Positions 52,095 through 60,801 are shown, numbered from the stretch's first letter. The stretch: DNA of 64,000 nt from Marvinbryantia formatexigens DSM 14469 (GCF_025148285.1 NZ_CP102268.1:558001-622000), one strand, 5' to 3'. Notes: generated from the sequence alone by a model not told the origin. Made by a program: numbers and translations.

Positions 52095-52967
52095 TTATTT
52101 CAAATCGTTGTTTCTCTGTTTGCTATAATATCTCTGTTCTGAAATTTTCCTCAATACCGAGGTGTTATACGCTGTAACCGAATTATAAAAAGTGTTCAGC
52201 TGGGCAGCTTTTTTCACACCCTTCATCTCTTTTTGCACCTCATCAATTCCTTTTGTAAGAAAATCCAGTTGTTTTGATATCTGTCTCTGTCCATCAATCA
52301 AAATACATTGATTGCTCAGAATGTTATCCAATTTATCAACAATAATTCCTCTATACAATTCATCTTCATATATATTGTAAGCTCCTGGATCACTCCCTTG
52401 CGCTTCCAGAGAATGTGTCCTCCCTGATATTAAATATTCCAAAAACATTCCACAAGCTTCCAGATAATGATATTTGTGATATATAATGTTCAAAGAATAT
52501 AGTTTTTCTAATGTTTTTTTATTTATATCATATGCCTCTTTTATTATCTGGTAATTTGCTTCAAGAATGTGCATATCATTTTCGCCTTTTTCTCCTATCG
52601 TCTTGTTTAACGTATTTACAACCGTCTCATCATTTTTCATTTTCTTATATGAATTTACAAAAACACCACCAAAAATAACTGCGAGAAAAAGCATTATATA
52701 AACGTCTGTTTTATCAGCGGTAATATTCGGATTCGACAATGCCCAAATCCCGCCTCCTGCAACAAGCAGGCTGTACATACATATTCCCAAGCAAGCGAAT
52801 TGACCCCCAGACATTTTTCTTTTGTATACGCTTTTTCCCCCTTCAAAATTGTTCTGCGCTATCTGATATTTCCTTTCTATATATTCTATCGTTTTCTCCG
52901 CGATTGTTTTTTGTTTTTCTAACTCGAAAACATCTTGCAGATATTCTATTAAATTCTTGTTTTTCAT
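52095..52967 (-). CDS. Hypothetical membrane/coiled-coil protein of the RiPP island
   Basis: No family is recognised. The product of about 290 residues has an N-terminal Glu/Lys-rich helix (residues 8-45), two transmembrane segments (about 55-77 and 89-105), a long helical stretch with coiled-coil character, and a conserved-looking block (LYSLNIIYH, EACGMFLEYLISGRTHS, GAYNIYEDE, IIVDKLDNI). The same block occurs in a truncated plus-strand relative at 54870-55169. ATG 52967 has GAGGA 8 bp upstream. It lies 90 bp behind the radical SAM gene on the same strand and could be part of that operon, for example in immunity or export, but this is inference. Confidence 0.6.
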   Translation of the reverse strand: MKNKNLIEYLQDVFELEKQKTIAEKTIEYIERKYQIAQNNFEGGKSVYKRKMSGGQFACLGICMYSLLVAGGGIWALSNPNITADKTDVYIMLFLAVIFGGVFVNSYKKMKNDETVVNTLNKTIGEKGENDMHILEANYQIIKEAYDINKKTLEKLYSLNIIYHKYHYLEACGMFLEYLISGRTHSLEAQGSDPGAYNIYEDELYRGIIVDKLDNILSNQCILIDGQRQISKQLDFLTKGIDEVQKEMKGVKKAAQLNTFYNSVTAYNTSVLRKISEQRYYSKQRNNDLK

Positions 52968-53057
52968 ATTTCCCATCCTCACAATATGCCAATTTTATTC
53001 ACAGCCCATTACTCCGAGCTGTAAAAGACATTTATCTTCTTTATTCTGGATATTCCA

Positions 53058-54179
53058 CTATTTTTCTCTATCTAGCAGATTCTTAATTTCCTTCTCCACA
53101 AACTCTCTTCTTAATTCTGCTACCCTGCAGAAGAACGGATCTACATGTTCTTCGTCATCATAAGCTAATTTAAAATTAGCAACACAATGCTCACAAAACC
53201 GGATATTTTCACATTTATTGCACTTGTATCCAGCAGATGATTTCTTATTTATAAATTCATTTTGGAGATATTCCCAGCCTTCATCAAAACTTCCCTTACG
53301 CAAATCAAATTTCCTGTAGGAAGCACGAACACACCCCTGCATTTTTAAATCAGAAGTAATAAATACATGCTGATTAGCAATAGAGCATGGATAAAGGTAT
53401 CCCTCATTAAACCGTTCCATTGTACGCTGCGGACGCATTTGAATTTCTCCTGTCAAAAGTTCTTTAGCAACACCTTTCCAAAACCGATTTCTTCCTTCAT
53501 CCTTTACATCAAATTCAAAGGCTTGCTCTGGCGTTAATCGTAATGCAACCGGTTCCATAGAGCCATCACTCATCGGGTGTACATCCAATATTACAACCAT
53601 CGGAACCCCAAGTTTATTTCCAAACTCCCTTACTTTATACAAATCATCAATATTTTGTTCCATTGCAACAAATTTCAGTTCATATTTAATATCATTTTTC
53701 TGTAATAGTTCCAAAGCATTCATAAATTTTTTGAAACTACCTCTTACTCCGGTCACTTTCTCATAAAGTTCTTCGTTGTATCCATACATGGACGTACTAA
53801 TCACTTCTACCGGATATTCTTTAAATAAATCAATATGTTTCTGGGACAACAGAGTGATATTGGATAATAGAGATATTAACACTCCTCTTCTTTTCGCATG
53901 AATATACAATTCTTCGAAATCTGACCGAGCAAATATTTCCCCTCCTGTAAAATAGCAATCCAGAAGCCCTCGCTCCACCAAAGTATCAAAAATATTTTTA
54001 AATTCATTTGTAGTCATATCCTCATGTCCCCGTCCAGGTTTGGCATAACAATGAACACAATTCAAATTACATTTACATGTCAGTTCAAAACCTGCCGTAA
54101 ATGGGGCCCTAATACCTTCAAAATTTTCATCTATAAAATCATTTATTAACTGATTATGTGCACAATATTGGTCCGTCAT
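53058..54179 (-). CDS. Radical SAM/SPASM peptide maturase
   Basis: The 373-residue enzyme has the radical SAM cluster motif Cys37-x3-Cys41-x2-Cys44 (CNLNCVHC), the GGE motif in CYFTGGEIFARSDF, and a C-terminal SPASM/Twitch region with many Cys (YPCSIAN, MQGCVRA, YKCNKCENIRFCEHC, FFCRVAE) for auxiliary Fe-S clusters. Such enzymes install thioether or carbon-carbon crosslinks in ribosomal peptides. PqqD-like and short Cys-containing precursor genes lie directly upstream, so a RiPP maturase role is well supported by context. No fused recognition domain is seen at the N-terminus, which fits the separate PqqD protein. Confidence 0.9.
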   Translation of the reverse strand: MTDQYCAHNQLINDFIDENFEGIRAPFTAGFELTCKCNLNCVHCYAKPGRGHEDMTTNEFKNIFDTLVERGLLDCYFTGGEIFARSDFEELYIHAKRRGVLISLLSNITLLSQKHIDLFKEYPVEVISTSMYGYNEELYEKVTGVRGSFKKFMNALELLQKNDIKYELKFVAMEQNIDDLYKVREFGNKLGVPMVVILDVHPMSDGSMEPVALRLTPEQAFEFDVKDEGRNRFWKGVAKELLTGEIQMRPQRTMERFNEGYLYPCSIANQHVFITSDLKMQGCVRASYRKFDLRKGSFDEGWEYLQNEFINKKSSAGYKCNKCENIRFCEHCVANFKLAYDDEEHVDPFFCRVAELRREFVEKEIKNLLDREK

Positions 54180-54193
54180 AATTAATACCTTCT

Positions 54194-54460
54194 TTAGTAA
54201 AAAATAATCTCATTTTCTATAAGTTGTGTTATAAATTTTTCAACTGAATATGCCTCAGTAGAATCCTCGTCTAATTCATATATTTCACATATGGATTTTT
54301 TCAATTCATATAGGTCATTTGAAGCAGCTACCTTCTTCCATATTAAAGCTGCAACATCATTCAGATAAATAGGGTCGTTACTGGCCTCATTGTATCTTAT
54401 CGGCATCAAAATAGATTTCCCATATATCTCTCTTAAAATCAAATCCGGGTTTGTCTGCAT
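54194..54460 (-). CDS. PqqD-family RiPP recognition protein
   Basis: The 88-residue protein has the PqqD fold pattern: two N-terminal beta strands (LILREIYGKSILMPI), YLNDVAALIWKKV and a C-terminal winged helix ending in the FITQLIENEIIFY strand. Stand-alone PqqD-like proteins bind the leader of a precursor peptide and present it to a radical SAM enzyme. It lies 14 bp upstream of the maturase and about 80 bp behind the precursor gene. Confidence 0.85.
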   Translation of the reverse strand: MQTNPDLILREIYGKSILMPIRYNEASNDPIYLNDVAALIWKKVAASNDLYELKKSICEIYELDEDSTEAYSVEKFITQLIENEIIFY

Positions 54461-54483
54461 CTGTTTTCCTTTCTTTCATCAGA

Positions 54484-54516
54484 TCTCGCGTAAATTTGTT
54501 CAAACTTAACGCGAGA
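54484..54516 (-). promoter_or_regulatory. Hairpin between precursor and PqqD genes
   Basis: TCTCGCGT pairs with ACGCGAGA around a 17-base loop. There is no T tract, so it is more likely an RNA stabiliser, processing site or partial attenuator that raises precursor over enzyme levels, a common arrangement in RiPP operons. Confidence 0.55.
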
Positions 54517-54541
54517 CCTCAAATCACTTATTCTATTCCAA

Positions 54542-54670
54542 CTATTTTCCCTGATAACAGCAAGCTTTAAATGTACAGTGATATGGATTTTCCGGACCAT
54601 AAGCTGCAACTCTATTACTCTTTGTTAATACTATCATCTTCGGAAACTCAAATACTTTGCCCTTTTTCAT
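54542..54670 (-). CDS. Candidate 42-residue RiPP precursor peptide
   Basis: The ATG at 54670 has a strong ribosome binding site (AGGAGGTG) and a consensus promoter 40 bp upstream. The product begins MKKGKVFEFPKMIVLTKSNR, a leader-like part with alternating hydrophobic residues, and ends with a short aromatic/Cys core (Cys32, Cys37, Cys38; the tail reads NPYHCTFKACCYQGK). Longer upstream frames lack this support. Size, Cys-rich C-terminus and position ahead of PqqD and radical SAM genes indicate a modified peptide. Its class (sactipeptide, ranthipeptide, cyclophane or other) cannot be told, and no match to a known family is recognised. Confidence 0.75.
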   Translation of the reverse strand: MKKGKVFEFPKMIVLTKSNRVAAYGPENPYHCTFKACCYQGK

Positions 54671-54709
54671 ATGACACACCTCCTCTCTTAAAAACCTTTT
54701 CATATACTT

Positions 54710-54738
54710 ATTATACCATAGCCAATTCATTTGAACAA
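54710..54738 (-). promoter_or_regulatory. Promoter of the RiPP operon
   Basis: TTGTTC and TATAAT with a 17-bp spacer on the minus strand. It lies in a block shared with 61569-61597, where TTGCTC and TATAAT have the same spacing. Confidence 0.75.
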
Positions 54739-54809
54739 CATTTTCCTTACATCTGAGCAATATTTTCTCATTCTTTTAAACACTATAATAATTACATAAT
54801 GGAGATACT

Positions 54810-54875
54810 AAATTGATGTTATAAAATAATTGATAGCTCAATGCAAGAACGGCAATGGTTAGATTATAAGTTGGC
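54810..54875 (+). pseudogene. Truncated duplicate of the XRE regulator N-terminus
   Basis: The sequence matches the intact regulator at 61671: the upstream block, the ribosome binding region and the codons for QERQW-DYKLA are recognisable. The start codon is destroyed (AAATTGATG against ATGGATG) and similarity stops at about 54875, where a frame similar to the 52-kb membrane protein begins. Confidence 0.8.
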
Positions 54876-55169
54876 GAAAAAATTAAAACATCTTATCAGC
54901 AATGTGCTTATATACTACAGAGACTTTATGATTTGAATATCATTTATAATGATTCCTCTTATCGAACATTAGAAGCATGCACTATGTTCTTACAGTATTT
55001 AGAATCAAGACGTACGCATTCTCCGCAAGCAGAAGGATTCGATAAAGGAGCCTATAACATATTTGAAGAAGAACGCAAAGCCAATATTATTATTGATAAA
55101 CTGGATAAAATTTCATCCCAGCTTGACAAAGTAATAAAAAATCAAGAAAGACTTTACAGCGAATTATGA
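54870..55169 (+). pseudogene. Truncated paralogue of the island membrane protein
   Basis: The frame (open from 54870) reads LQRLYDLNIIYND, then LEACTMFLQYLESRRTHS, GAYNIFEEER and IIIDKLDKI, aligning with residues about 150-215 of the protein at 52095-52967. The N-terminal half with both membrane segments is missing and there is no good start codon or ribosome binding site. A TTG at 54933 could allow a 78-residue protein but looks incidental. Confidence 0.75.
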
Positions 55170-55170
55170 A

Positions 55171-55224
55171 GAAATCACCAACATACTCAATGCCTTGCAT
55201 GATTTTGGTGATTTCTTTGCTTTT
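55171..55224 (+). terminator. Terminator after the truncated paralogue
   Basis: GAAATCACCA / TGGTGATTTC with a 25-base loop, followed by TTTGCTTTT, directly after the stop codon. Its survival suggests the fragment was once a full gene. Confidence 0.7.
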
Positions 55225-55320
55225 CAAAGCCAACCGGAACTTGTAACAATGTGCTCGATTTCATGCAAGATATGTAACATCATATTTGCAATATCTCAAA
55301 GATATCAAGTCTTCTGCCGA

Positions 55321-55388
55321 AAAATAGAAGCATGATTTGTATCCAGGCAACCCTATCCACCCAAAATACGAATCATGCTTTATTTTTT
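55321..55388 (-). terminator. Long inverted repeat behind the protease gene
   Basis: AAGCATGATT and GTAT pair with ATAC and AATCATGCTT around a 30-base loop, with T-rich ends on both strands. It lies 130 bp after the subtilase stop. The rest of 55225-55516 has no recognisable gene and may be mobile-element debris. Confidence 0.5.
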
Positions 55389-55516
55389 CTGAAGTCCATC
55401 AACGGAAAAATAACCTATCAATTCATCTTATATTACTTGCGCCTAATTTTATAAAACGGTCTGCTTTATCGCTATCATCAAAAAGCATCAAGTATTACTT
55501 GCATAACTTCAATAGC

Positions 55517-58246
55517 TCACTCTTCCTCCATTTTAAGAATCAACTTAATATTTTCCCACTCTATATCACTTAGAATATCATACTGAATATTATCAAATTC
55601 TTCCGGAGTATATCTTGGCACATACCACGATTTAGCATTAAAATATTGCTGAAGATCTGCGGAATTAAACATTCTTCCATGTCTTGCATAAATTTCATTT
55701 CTGGCAATCCTTAAATCTCCTTCGCTCAGTCCTTCCAGTTGTTCCCTGGATATTACTACAGAATCGCTGTCCGGCAAAACGTATTCGGACGTTTCTGCCA
55801 TATCTTTATACTCATTTTGTTTAGGTGAAGCTTCGTCATCCTTTATATCCACTGATTCTTCCGGTATATTCAACCATATATCAGATGGATTCATATTTGC
55901 CCCACCATTTGAAACCTGCGTATAAGTTCCATTGTAAACAGGATGATCTGTCAATATTACTGTATTCAGCTGATACGACAGTCCATAGCTTTCTCCTTCA
56001 TTTCGAATCTCATAGCCAATTCCCGCATCATAAATTTCCCCCAGCGTTTCCAGAATATCCGAAGTTACATATCCATTTTCATCTCTATAAGGCTTTGTTA
56101 CACGATACGCAATTCCGACAGCCTCCCCACTCTCATGGGATGTGTATAATGGAAGGCTGATAAAGGTATCTCCATTCATAAAGATTCCTTGATAGGCTGT
56201 AGCAGAAGTACTGTCATGGTCTGTAATTATATGGATAGGAATTGTTAGATTACTCTGATCATTTTCGTCTTCTTTTTTAGTTTCCGGCATTACATAACTT
56301 TGGTGTGTCTGTCCATCATACAAAAGTATCCATTCCCCGCCATAATCTACATCCTCATCAGAAAATATTATTCTTTTTTCATCCTCTGAGACACTCTCAG
56401 ACGAACCGGCAGCGTCTATATGCGTATAATGTTCTCCGTCCCAGCCATCATAGACATACTCGTCCTCTAATTCCGGAATAACGCTTCTTTCAGCCAGACC
56501 ATAATACTTGATCCATACATTCAGTGCTCCGCCTGCACTCCTGTTTTTAATCCTATTATCTTTAGTAATGTAATATGTGGAACGATACCCCACAGACTCA
56601 TTGCTCTCTATCAGCGCCAACGGCTTTCCCTTCTGAAGCCCAAAAATGTCCACAATATTAACCGGTTCTCCCTCCTCATTAATCGAAATTAAGAGCTCTG
56701 GTTCCCCATCTCCCGCAAGATCTATGAGTCTATAATAAACGTTGTAGTAAAATCCTTGAAGCTGAAAATTCATAACCCCTTCATTAGCATATTTTGCCTG
56801 TTCCCATGAATTACGTGAAAACTGATTTTCTGCCAACATTTGATATTCTTCCAGAACCTCTCTATAACCTTCCAGGGAATCGGTTTGTTCAGACTCTTCC
56901 GTTTGTTCCTGTTCTAATACTTCTGAATCCATTTCATCGGCAGGTTCTTCCTCTTCATTGGAAAAGACCGGCATTCCCCATCCATAATACGGATCCCATC
57001 CTGTTTCACCCAAATCAACACAGTGCTCTTTCATAACTTCTTGTATCTCATATGAAGTCATATCTGGATTTTCCAGTTTTATCATTGCTGCAAGTGCAGT
57101 AATATGCGGTGTCGCCATAGACGTTCCATCCTTGGCATAGGTCATATCTCCTATTGCCTTTCCTCCAAAAAATCTTGGCATGCAGCTTACGATATTAACT
57201 CCCGGTGCCGCAAAATCAATACTGCTTCCCCAGTTTGAATCCCAAGCTTTTTGCAAATTGCTGTCCACTGAAGATACTACAATACATTTATCTAAATTCA
57301 CAATAGAACAATCCTCAACTTCCCAGTTATCATTTCCTGCCGCGGCGACTACCGTACATCCTCGATTAATCGCATACAAAACGGCATTATCCACCGTTCG
57401 GCTGATTCCTTTCTGTCCCTTGTTCCCCAGGCTCAGATTAATAACCTGTGCGCCTTGATTAACCGCATATCGAATACCAAGACTTATCCTTAGCCAACTT
57501 CCCTTCCCATCTGCACCAAGTACCTTAACTGGCAAAATCATTACATTTAATCCCGGCGTACAGTCCACTATTGTCCCAGCCACATGAGTGCCATGTCCAT
57601 TTTGATCATCCGGTATCATATCATTATCAACATAATCCATGCCATATGCCTCTATTCTTCCCGCAAGAAAGGCATGCTCGTATATCCCAGTATCCACAAC
57701 GGCTACTGTAATACCCTCATTTGTCACATTTTTTACATGCCTTGCATAGTTATCTGCACCTATTCTACTTACACCCCAAGACATTGCCTCATAATCCCCG
57801 GTACTTTCCGAACCTGCTGCGTATTGATCTAATTCACAATATTCAATATTTATCAGATTCTGCAGTTGATTGTATGCGGCTTCTGTTGCTTCTCTGGTGG
57901 TAAACTGCATAACATACATGTCATCAGGACCCTGCACAACTATTTTTGCCCCATATGTGGTAAGATCTAGTTTTTCTCCCGTTCCCTGCACAATAAGTCG
58001 TCTTGAATAATAGGGAATCGATAACGCATCCTTTTCCAACCTTTTTCCATCATATTTTTTGATAAGATTTGCAATCTCTGAAGAAAATTCATCAAACTCA
58101 CTCCTTTCCAATACAGTAGTAGCCCCCATATAAGGTTCTTCTTCATATCGTCCACTTCCACTAAAGTGATTGAAAATGCCATATCCAATGCCTATAGCAA
58201 AAGCCATCAGCACTAACATTATCCATAATTTTTTTACCTTTTTCAT
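55517..58246 (-). CDS. Membrane-anchored subtilisin-like serine protease with YARHG domain
   Basis: A 909-residue S8 peptidase. An N-terminal hydrophobic anchor (about residues 7-25) is followed by a propeptide-like region, then the catalytic triad Asp185 (AVVDTGI), His218 (NGHGTHVAGT) and Ser376 (DGTSMATPH) with the oxyanion Asn in AAAGND. An acidic linker (residues about 430-470) leads to an extracellular region and a YARHG domain at the end (ARNEIYARHGRMF). It lies in the AT-rich island 850 bp upstream of the RiPP operon on the same strand. It could process the RiPP leader after export or act on surface proteins; no ABC peptide exporter is present nearby. Confidence 0.88.
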   Translation of the reverse strand: MKKVKKLWIMLVLMAFAIGIGYGIFNHFSGSGRYEEEPYMGATTVLERSEFDEFSSEIANLIKKYDGKRLEKDALSIPYYSRRLIVQGTGEKLDLTTYGAKIVVQGPDDMYVMQFTTREATEAAYNQLQNLINIEYCELDQYAAGSESTGDYEAMSWGVSRIGADNYARHVKNVTNEGITVAVVDTGIYEHAFLAGRIEAYGMDYVDNDMIPDDQNGHGTHVAGTIVDCTPGLNVMILPVKVLGADGKGSWLRISLGIRYAVNQGAQVINLSLGNKGQKGISRTVDNAVLYAINRGCTVVAAAGNDNWEVEDCSIVNLDKCIVVSSVDSNLQKAWDSNWGSSIDFAAPGVNIVSCMPRFFGGKAIGDMTYAKDGTSMATPHITALAAMIKLENPDMTSYEIQEVMKEHCVDLGETGWDPYYGWGMPVFSNEEEEPADEMDSEVLEQEQTEESEQTDSLEGYREVLEEYQMLAENQFSRNSWEQAKYANEGVMNFQLQGFYYNVYYRLIDLAGDGEPELLISINEEGEPVNIVDIFGLQKGKPLALIESNESVGYRSTYYITKDNRIKNRSAGGALNVWIKYYGLAERSVIPELEDEYVYDGWDGEHYTHIDAAGSSESVSEDEKRIIFSDEDVDYGGEWILLYDGQTHQSYVMPETKKEDENDQSNLTIPIHIITDHDSTSATAYQGIFMNGDTFISLPLYTSHESGEAVGIAYRVTKPYRDENGYVTSDILETLGEIYDAGIGYEIRNEGESYGLSYQLNTVILTDHPVYNGTYTQVSNGGANMNPSDIWLNIPEESVDIKDDEASPKQNEYKDMAETSEYVLPDSDSVVISREQLEGLSEGDLRIARNEIYARHGRMFNSADLQQYFNAKSWYVPRYTPEEFDNIQYDILSDIEWENIKLILKMEEE

Positions 58247-58273
58247 TTTGCACCCACTCTCCCTATGTTAAAT

Positions 58274-58313
58274 TTCCCCAAAAAACAATGTAGCAGCATT
58301 GTTTTTCGGGGAA
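58274..58313 (-). terminator. Near-perfect hairpin between the surface protein and protease genes
   Basis: TTCCCCAAAAAACAATG pairs with CATTGTTTTTCGGGGAA with one mismatch and a 6-base loop. The T tail is weak, so attenuation or transcript processing before the protease gene is possible. Confidence 0.55.
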
Positions 58314-58416
58314 AGCACTCCCAGTTGTCTCATATGATTGCATCTGAAGCTTTACTTTTTTCTTTATTTTTGCTCTTTCTTAGATTTTCCTGCACCATCA
58401 GATTTCTTGACCCGCA

Positions 58417-60801
58417 TTAATATACCCTTACCTTACATTTCACCTTCTTATTTCCACAAGTTACGGTAATTACAGCACTTCCCTTCTTTTTAGCAGTGAT
58501 TTTTCCTGTAGAAGAAACTGTCGCCACTTTTTTGTTTGATGTTTTATATGTAATCTTTTGAGTACAAGTAATAGGTGATATCACGGGTTTTAATGTCCGT
58601 GAGGTTCCCCGCTTCATTTCCAGTGCAGTTCCAATTCCCATAATTTTAGATGGATTTACCGCTGTTTTCTGCACTTTTACCTTAATCTGCACATTTTTAC
58701 CGCTGGCCAGTGCAACTGTAACCGTCGCGGTTCCCGTTTTCTTTTGTGCTATAATTTTCCCACTATTTGTTACCTTTACAATTCCTAAATTACTGGATTT
58801 CCATGATGTCACATAATCTCCTTGAGCCAGACTACTAATCTTTACCTTTGAAGTAGATTGATTCACTTTCAACGTTATCTGCGATGCCGTCACCTTTACC
58901 GTAGGAGTTAATTTTGCAATATCAGCATATTCTTTTCTGTGACATCTTGTACATATACGATACTGGTTTCCTTTTTCAAGAACAGTAGCCTGTTTTGACG
59001 TTACCCACACTCCAATATGTCCATTTCTCTGACAGGTTATCTCTGGATCCTCTTGCACTTTCACAATACAATTCGCCTTTACCCCGCTTCCATCTGCCGC
59101 CGTCGCAGTAATTGTTGCTGTTCCTGCACTTTTAGCTGATACAAAACCGCCATCCGACACAGTGGCTACCAATGGATTAGACGATTTCCAAAGTACAGCT
59201 TGGTTAACAGCATCTGACGGCCATACGTACGCAGTCAAACGTGCCCCGCAATACATCCCCAAAGTAAGGGAACTCTTATTCATAGTGATATTGTTAACAG
59301 ATATTATATCGTTGAACGTAAGTATGTACTTCCCAGCAGCACTGTATATACTTCTGTCAATTTTAAGATAATATACTCCATCCGGCACATCTATATCACA
59401 GACTTTTGTCTGAGGTGATGTCTCGCTGCCGCCTACCGAATTGCTTAACAACGTTTTTGACAAATCAGAATTATATAATTTAATATAGCAAGAAGAAAAA
59501 TAACTTGTCAGACGAATCTTATATTTTCTAGAACCAGAAATATAAATGCGATACCAGTCCTCTAAATCAGTCTCTGTCAAAGCTCCATTTACTGTTGATT
59601 CTGCTGAAAGATTCTGCGGTGAATCGTATGATATTGCATTTTCATCATTTGTTGTATATTTCTGAAACAAAGCATTCAGTTTGTATCGTCCTTTATTTCC
59701 ATTTGGAGAAACTTGAAAATAATATGTTCCTTTTGACAAAACATAATTACTTTCTACTGTATTCGGAGAATTTTCTGTCCCATTAGATAATGACCAGTGC
59801 ATACCTCCCACTTGCTTTAAATCCTGCGTATACAATTTATAAAGTACACTTGCATAACTCATTGCTTTAAAAGTAAGTTTGCCGTCCGCCGGCAATACTA
59901 TCTTATACCAATGTTCGTGATCAGAATCTGTATGCCAATAACTGTCACTCCAGCTGCCGTTTATTGGCAAAGTTGCTGCATTATCATAGCCTCCTCTATC
60001 TGATTTCCATTGTGCATACACAGTTACGTTCTTTTCTTTCATTTTTGTACTGGAAGAAACTTTACTTCCGCCACTCTTTTCAGTATACCAACCTGTAAAT
60101 GTGTATCCTTTCCTTGTAGGTATTGGCAATATTCCATAGGAATCGCCAGATTTCAACGTATAATACCCTATGGTACACGTTCCGCCATTGGCATCAAAGT
60201 TCAACTTATAGCTAGCAAAAGTTTTTTCCTCTTCCCAATCAGCACACAACACATGGTCATATATATTAGCTAATGAACCGTAAGATTCCGCTCTGTACAA
60301 ATGTAAATACCACCCTTTAAATATATATCCACTTTTCGAAGGCTGATATAATTTCGGATAACAGTTTCGGGCGTCATCTTTCCAATTATAGATAACAGGA
60401 AAGCAGTCATAAACCTTTGTTTTATTCTCGTCCATCAATGTAACTGTAATAATATGAGAAACATACGCCTCTCCTTTTTCCATCGCTATGTGCCGTTGAA
60501 TATGCAGTAGATCTGTAATATCCACTTTGTTGTCTGCATTAACATCCGCTGCTTTAAATGTCTTACCTTTTAAATACCAGTCAGGATGCTTCGCGTGCAC
60601 TTCATCGGATTTTGCAGCCGCAATATGCTGTTGCAGCAATTCTGAATCTTTTCCATTAATAATTCCATCAAAATTAATATCTCCGAATTTAATGTACGGA
60701 GCATCTGAAGATGCTTGCACAACATTACTGTCTTCATAAATAAATGACACCCCTCCCAACAATAAAACCGCCACTAAAAGTTGACGCAATAATTTCCTCA
60801 C
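58417..60801 (-). CDS. Secreted dockerin/InlB_B/Ig-like surface protein
   Basis: The product of about 794 residues has a signal peptide, then a type I dockerin-like pair (GDINFDGIINGKDSELLQQHI and ADVNADNKVDITDLLHIQRHI, both with Ca-binding D/N loops). InlB_B/Flg_new beta-grasp repeats follow (NFDANGGTCT, RKGYTFTGWYTEKSGG), two PPC-like beta domains (WYKIVLPADGKLTFK; DWYRIYISGSRKYKI) and several Big_2-like domains with the SxxT-x-T/A-V pattern up to the C-terminus. GTG at 60801 with GAGAGGA upstream is preferred; the frame begins at 60834. No enzymatic domain is seen. It may be an adhesin or a scaffold-bound protein. It follows the protease strand and may be its neighbour in one operon. Confidence 0.8.
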   Translation of the reverse strand: MRKLLRQLLVAVLLLGGVSFIYEDSNVVQASSDAPYIKFGDINFDGIINGKDSELLQQHIAAAKSDEVHAKHPDWYLKGKTFKAADVNADNKVDITDLLHIQRHIAMEKGEAYVSHIITVTLMDENKTKVYDCFPVIYNWKDDARNCYPKLYQPSKSGYIFKGWYLHLYRAESYGSLANIYDHVLCADWEEEKTFASYKLNFDANGGTCTIGYYTLKSGDSYGILPIPTRKGYTFTGWYTEKSGGSKVSSSTKMKEKNVTVYAQWKSDRGGYDNAATLPINGSWSDSYWHTDSDHEHWYKIVLPADGKLTFKAMSYASVLYKLYTQDLKQVGGMHWSLSNGTENSPNTVESNYVLSKGTYYFQVSPNGNKGRYKLNALFQKYTTNDENAISYDSPQNLSAESTVNGALTETDLEDWYRIYISGSRKYKIRLTSYFSSCYIKLYNSDLSKTLLSNSVGGSETSPQTKVCDIDVPDGVYYLKIDRSIYSAAGKYILTFNDIISVNNITMNKSSLTLGMYCGARLTAYVWPSDAVNQAVLWKSSNPLVATVSDGGFVSAKSAGTATITATAADGSGVKANCIVKVQEDPEITCQRNGHIGVWVTSKQATVLEKGNQYRICTRCHRKEYADIAKLTPTVKVTASQITLKVNQSTSKVKISSLAQGDYVTSWKSSNLGIVKVTNSGKIIAQKKTGTATVTVALASGKNVQIKVKVQKTAVNPSKIMGIGTALEMKRGTSRTLKPVISPITCTQKITYKTSNKKVATVSSTGKITAKKKGSAVITVTCGNKKVKCKVRVY

